NCBI GenBank assembly: GCA_020137815.1
Contig: CM035351.1
Coordinates: forward strand, 7,891,743 to 7,955,742
Length of the DNA: 64,000 nucleotides
Origin: Hormiphora californensis
Lineage: Eukaryota > Ctenophora > Tentaculata > Cydippida > Pleurobrachiidae
Direction: 5' to 3'
A model generated the notes under the pieces. It was not told where the DNA came from. It ran no database searches and saw only the letters and a program-made list of their open reading frames with translations. Of the stretch, positions 58,837 to 64,000 are shown piece by piece. The translations under genes and the position numbers were made by a program. Numbering within the stretch: the stretch's first letter is position 1; each line of letters begins with the position of its first letter.

Positions 58837-61037
58837 ACGGTAATTACACGTGATTGGGTAAACACGTGGTAAACTGTATAGCTGGAGAGAGATGATAGTA
58901 TTTATTGGTTGAGAGGTGTAAGATATGTGGTGAATGATGGAACATGATAACTGGCTACACGGTCGGTTGCTGAAGAGTTCAGCAGTCAAGTGTGTATTAT
59001 AGCCTCCCTTTAATAAGAAATCTCTATTATACTGTGTATAAGAGCTCCTAACAATCGTGCGTATATATAATGCTTTTGTGACTTGTGTGTGAGTGTGTGT
59101 GTGAATGTGTGTGAACGTGTGTGTGTGTAATGTGTGATAGAAGGCGAGAAAGAGTGAATCTCGCTATAGGAACGGTGTATTACGAGGTGGTGGTGGATCG
59201 TGTTGAAGAAGGAGAAATATATGTTTTCAGTTCAAGAGACGCTATTTTGTTGTTGTTGACATGTGTACCGGCAATTCCATTTTATTTGTTATGTGTAAGA
59301 AACCAAACTTGTTTTACTTCCAATACACAAAGGAAAAGGAACCGGATAATATCTACTCAATATTGGAATCATCTGATTTTCCAGACAGTTTCGTTTCCCT
59401 TTGTCTATTTGCTCTGGTAAAGGATGTTCTGTAAAGGGCGATGGAACTTTCAACTAACTAAAAACTAGACATTTGAAAATAACAAAGATCAAGCCAATAA
59501 ATTGGTTATCTACAAAATTTGCACTGAACTTATCCAGAAATTGCGCAATTGCTCTGAAGATGGCAGGCCAATGCTCTGACAGGGTCCTGAAGTAGAAGTC
59601 GAAACCATAACAACAATTGGACACCTTTTTTACCATCAGTTGCATTTTGCAATACATATCGAAACCAAGTAAGTTTTAATAGAATGGTGACGGGAATAAA
59701 GCCGCGCCCCGTTTGGGCGGGCCCTTAGGGAACGTAGCTTTTCTGAAAGTATTTTTTAACACCCAATCCAACGCCCAACGGGAATGGGTTTGTACCCTGT
59801 CTATGACTCCACGAGCCAATCAGACGCCAGGAGATCAAAATCCTTGCCTCTAATTGGGTCACACAATCCCAAAAAGGCCAAAAATTAGGGTTTCAAGCCC
59901 ACTTACTTCCCGACAAGATAGAAGACAAACTCTGGTCGCGTTGGAACCCGAATTAAAAACCTTTTCTAATTCAGGAAGTGGTTCTTCTTCTGCCGATGAT
60001 TGTCACGTCATGAATATTTAGCCCTGTTAAATTGACAATCACCTTGCATCTGTGCACCGTTGTTTATTTTCGAACTACCACCTACGCAAAAACTATTCCA
60101 AATCCATGGGAAATATTATGTCACACCATTGAACCTGTCCCTATCAAGCATAATCACTCTGTACCCTTGTTTCAGGAGGGTGGTACCGGCCTTTTAGCAT
60201 CTTTCAGCTGTTTTAGCAGTTGGTACTGGGGCAATGATCGTTAGGTAAACATGTTTACGTAGTCGGATATAAATAGTCCGCCCTGGCCGTCGCCAACAGC
60301 TGCAGACCAGTGTTAAATATACACGAGCAGGAGTAATTGCTCGAACGTATAACTCTACCTCTCTCTCTCTTGATCGGTGTGCCCTCTTAACGCTAACAAG
60401 TCTACAGTCAGATCTAGAGATGTAACAAGTGCTCTCTAACTTGTGCCTTCTATTTTAGTTTGTTTCTACCTCGCTAGACGCTCTGATCCGTTCAAGACTT
60501 ATGAAAAATGAACCATTAGTTCTACGAACTGTGGTGAACACTATGACCAGGAAGACTCCTCTCATTTGAAAACGCTTTCCACCCTCCTATGTCCCTATTG
60601 GCTCGTTATCTCCAATTATTACACTTCTACACTTCCCTCGAAACTTCCCACTCTCTAGCTCATTACCCTACTAAAATATAGTTCGACGCGTCGCGACGCG
60701 CGATCGATGAACGATCGATGAACGATCGATATCGATCGTTTATCGATCGTTTATCGATCGTTCATCGATCGCGCGTCGCGACACGTCGAACTATATTTTA
60801 GTAGGGTAGCTCCTTTCCAGTAGTCAGCCTCTCTCTATTCGCATTAAATTTAACGAAGTAGGAGTGTCACAGCAATTTATATACAATTCTCAAGCCTAGA
60901 GATGTTTCAAGCTTATTGAATTGCTTAATGAGATTCTATAGTCCTCTCTCTCTCATATTGTTGTAGCATCTTTTGTTTTGCTAAATCTCTGACATAGTTT
61001 CAATTAAGTAGTTTTCACTGGTTCTACAACAGGCAAG
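58837..61037. other. Spacer: Sox 3' flank and lectin 5' flank
   Basis: Contains a TG-rich run (59080-59140), a copy of a short palindromic motif (59562-59584), and a long palindrome (60664-60808). The 99-codon frame at 59121-59420 shows no motif and is probably 3' UTR. Confidence 0.5.
60664..60808. mobile_element. Near-perfect 145-bp palindrome, probable miniature element
   Basis: Starts TACCCTACTAAAATATAG and ends with the mirror CTATATTTTAGTAGGGTA. The interior is GTTCGACGCGTCGCGACGCG and tandem GATCGATGAAC units reading inward to GATCGATATCGATC. Arms of about 70 bases match except for isolated bases. Confidence 0.85.
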
Positions 61038-64000
61038 ATGATCCTTCGAAACACTATGTTGGCAGTGTAAGTTTTAAACTCCTAAATATACAAACGACAC
61101 GAAACATATTCCTATGTCTGAGTTGCACCGTGAAAGTCTAGTTCAATAAAATCCCAAGTTGGAGAGCTTAAAAGATATCTATATTTCAGGGTGTTGTTGG
61201 TGCTGTGCACACTGCAGGGATACCGGGCCCAGGATGAGACTGAGAGCCCAGAGACAGATACCAGCAAGGTGTTTGGCATCAGCCCTTCGGAAATCAGGAA
61301 ACTTGTTACTCGACAAAACTTTGTCTCATGTAAATCCCACGAAGCTATAATCAATGATAATAGTTCTCATGGTCCTCTATTTCTATCACTATCTTCTAGC
61401 TACCTGATAGTCTTTCATAAACAGCTACTTCCTAAACTGCTACCATTTTGGCACTCAATCTCAAACCAAGACTCAATACCTTATTCCAGTCTATTACCGT
61501 CACAGATACGAGTAGAATTGGAAATATAATAGTATAATACCCATAATTCCACTGCATATTAATGATCAGCCAGCTTGCCTGGATGGTAATAAAATCATGA
61601 TCAACACCATCCCTCTCTCCACAGCTTGTCAATACGGAATCATGAAGACCATGAAGATGTATGAGGATGCCCGAAACCAGTGTGTAGGGAGAATTAAGTG
61701 GGAGAATAGCTGTCATCCGAAACGAGCAAGAGAATGCCATTGTCAAGGAGCTATTTGTTGCTACATACGGCCATGGAATCGATGTGAGTGTTAGCGCTCT
61801 TGACCCCTTCCATTAACTTTCTCCGAATTTCACAGAGCTAGTATTATCAAGAAAGGGGGCAGCTTTGCGGTCCATTATAACGATACGAGAATAGTCTGTT
61901 GACCCCTTGAATAGCAAGAGAGAGAGAGCCAATGAAGACTAACTCGTCTCAATTGTTTGAGTCCGCTATAAAGAATGAATTATTGAAACAACAACGTGCA
62001 TTACGATTTTTATTTATATATACGGCTCATACGGAGGCTGAAATATATATTCTGCACTATATATTCTGCACAATGGTATATCAATCATATACATCGTACC
62101 CCTACAACTATATATTCTCGGTATTTTTGCAATATTATATTAACTGTATATCATTATGTCCCACAGAATCTCTTCCTGAAGAGCAACCCCGCTAACTTCC
62201 TCTGGATCGGTCTGACCCGAGATAACGAGGATGGAGAGTGGATGTGGGAGGATGAAGGGACGCCTGTTAACTATACCAACTGGAAATCCGGTCACCCCAA
62301 GAGTAAGTTAAGCCTGCATTATAGAGAGGAGAATGTTCCCGTTAAAGTGTGATCAAGGGGAAGAGTGATTTTATTAAAAGTGCGAATTTAGTGTACTTCT
62401 TTGCTGGCCTTGGTTGTATGAACTCTATATATGCAGTATGAACGTTTGTAGACTGGCGCGTTATGAAGTTGGCTGTTCCCAGCGCGAGCTGGGGACAGCC
62501 AACTGGAGTTTAATCGCCCGGCAGGGCGATTAAACTGGTTTAAATCCCGACGCCGATCCCGAGGCGCCAGCCGAGGGTGAGGGGGAGGTGATTTAAACCT
62601 ATAACGCGATAGGCTAACAAACGTTCATATTTTATGAAACCCGATAGTAATTACACACAAATAAGAGACACAACACAAGGTGAAACACACTAGAACTGCT
62701 GGTAAATAGTCAACAGATACCCTGAAAATGTGTGTAGACTTAGTGTCTACTGTTCCTAACATGTTTGAGAAAGAGAGAGAAAGATTAGGGGCAATACACA
62801 CTGTCAGAGGTAGTGAACAGTAAAAGAGACAATGAGAGAGAGAAATGAATGGAATGTGATTCTTTTCACTCCTTATGAGAGAGATAACATTGAAACGTGT
62901 TGCAGACATGTTTCCCCTTTCTTTTGTTGACAGAACTGTGTGTTTACACACATTTTCAATACTTAGAATTTTACACGCATGTTATTCAAATGAAGAGAAA
63001 CGCGTGAAAAAGGACACTGGCCTGATAAATCGCGAGCAGGGTGTTAAATCCCCCAGCTAGCAGTTATCATGAGCGCGCAAAATCTTCAAACGACTGATAA
63101 ATCAACTATCGGGTTTCATAACTGAATAACCAAGCTTATACTAAGAAAGTTGAAAACTTCCTGTCAGAGGATTGGCCTGACCCTGCGGTCGGAGCATTTG
63201 CCTAACAGAACACTTCACTACCCCTTCACTATCCGTTTATCCCCATGCAATTTATTTTGTTGAGTAACAAAATTTATATTCATCTCCATTGACTTCATAA
63301 CCACTAATATATAGAATAATATATATACCGCTCTACCCTCTCTCTATCCCTCTTTCAAGAGATGAAGAGATAGCTTTGATTTCTTTACCCATCGTCTTTT
63401 ATTTCCTAACTATTATACCCCCATGACAAACTTTATCATTCTCTCGAGCTATGCAGCTCTCTCTTTAATCCCAACCATTGATATCTCCCTTTCGATCTCC
63501 CTTATGACCGGCTAACCACTAAATCTCCCTCTCTCTCTCCCTGGTTAGGTGGTAACTACGTTAAGATGAACCGACAGGGGTTCTGGGAAACGACAACTAA
63601 CTTAATGCATCATCCTTCCGCCTGTGAGAGATCAAGTAAGTAATTTTAGAACTATAAGGACCTAACCTAGGGGGCTATATAGGACTAAAATTTCCGTATA
63701 TCAAGGATTAAATAGTTAAGTTTTGGTTAAATGATTTCGTCGAAAACAGTTAGCATGGCTCGGGAGATGCCTAAATATCCCAACTAAAAACTCGTCCCCA
63801 GCTTTTATCACATAACTATGACATCTTAATTAAAATCACCACCATACGAACTCAAGAGATATCTCCGACAGAATTTAGCACCGTACGTAGCTACCTAACA
63901 CAAAATATTATAGAGAAAAGGGCAAATAAATTCAATCTTATTATCATTACTTTTCTAAATAGCTGTGAGCTTCATCGTCTTAGTGAACAACAAATCTCCC
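61038..64000 (+). CDS. Secreted C-type lectin-like domain protein, 3' end off window, frame break in exon 3
   Basis: Exons: 61038-61066, 61190-61329, 61625-61783, 62167-62302, 63549-63635, 63963 onward. The first two encode a signal peptide (MILRNTMLAVVLLVLCTLQG) and a linker. Exon 3 begins a C-type lectin fold (CQYGIMKTMKMYEDARNQC) and ends AVIRNEQENAIVKELF, a classic CTLD helix segment. These two parts are in different frames: one base too many lies in the GTAG between them (about 61683-61686), while all other exon phases agree. Exon 4 has FLWIGLTRD, EWMWEDEGTPVNYTNW and then HPK where EPN or QPD would bind calcium and sugar. Exon 5 (NYVKMNRQGFW, ACERS) lacks some usual C-terminal cysteines. 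So sugar binding by the canonical site is doubtful. The last exon is open to the window end. Confidence 0.75.
62437..62629. mobile_element. Miniature element with terminal inverted repeats and two internal hairpins
   Basis: Ends TATGAACGTTTGT and ACAAACGTTCATA are mirror images, with further matches inward (GCGCGTTAT against ATAACGCGAT). Inside are two strong stems, GTTGGCTGTTCCC with GGGGACAGCCAAC, and TTTAATCGCCC with GGGCGATTAAA. It sits in the large intron of the lectin gene. No coding capacity. Confidence 0.72.

Noticed and set aside
59121-59420. 99-codon + strand frame after the Sox gene
   Set aside because: No motif, unusual composition, and located where the 3' UTR is expected.

Overview
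The window is nuclear DNA of an intron-rich, compact invertebrate genome. Introns of roughly 80-700 bases with plain GT/AG borders break almost every gene. Both strands are used, no operon-type bacterial signals or RNA genes were seen, and (GA)n/(CT)n microsatellites are scattered throughout. The gene content (rhodopsin-class receptor, Shaker-type potassium channel, Sox HMG-box factor, C-type lectin, CCP/sushi proteins, SANT-domain corepressor) is animal. Very tight spacing and divergent families suggest an early-branching animal; a ctenophore seems the best guess, a sponge or cnidarian is possible. This is inference, not proof.

Layout. 1-8906: a cluster of small secreted or GPI-anchored CCP-like genes, four in tandem on + (1010-3109, 3165-5443, 5523-6849, 6936-8906) and a damaged relative on - (1-745). 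9003-11040 (-): SVOP/SV2-like major facilitator transporter. 13630-16781 (-): ten-exon class A-like seven-helix receptor with a signal peptide and a repeat-bearing tail. 18829-24377 (+): eight-exon WD40 protein. 24714-25280 (-): single-exon protein with a PPxY motif and a PP1-docking-like motif. 26647-28389: a large fold-back element with TTAA ends and a pogo-like miniature element beside a 16-bp minisatellite. 29957-30094 (-) and 33373-33671 (+): orphan exons. 33700-43300: gene-poor and partly low-complexity. 43376-44298 (-): T1 domain and S1-S4 of a Shaker-type channel with no pore found. 46158-51203 (-): thirteen exons of a SANT/polyQ corepressor-like protein, 5' end missing. 51204-56317: gene-free; 53490-54560 looks like unreliable sequence. 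56318-58836 (+): Sox factor with an unusual coiled-coil repeat C-terminus. 61038-64000 (+): C-type lectin-like gene, running off the end.

Reading frames were reconstructed by eye from splice borders. For all complete multi-exon genes the exon lengths sum to a multiple of three, which supports the models. A frame break in the lectin gene and phase conflicts in the leftmost gene could be real decay or assembly indels.

Functionally the window mixes probable surface recognition molecules (CCP cluster, lectin), membrane signalling and transport (receptor, channel, transporter) and nuclear regulators (Sox, SANT corepressor). I see no evidence that these form one pathway; the CCP cluster is the only obvious functional unit.
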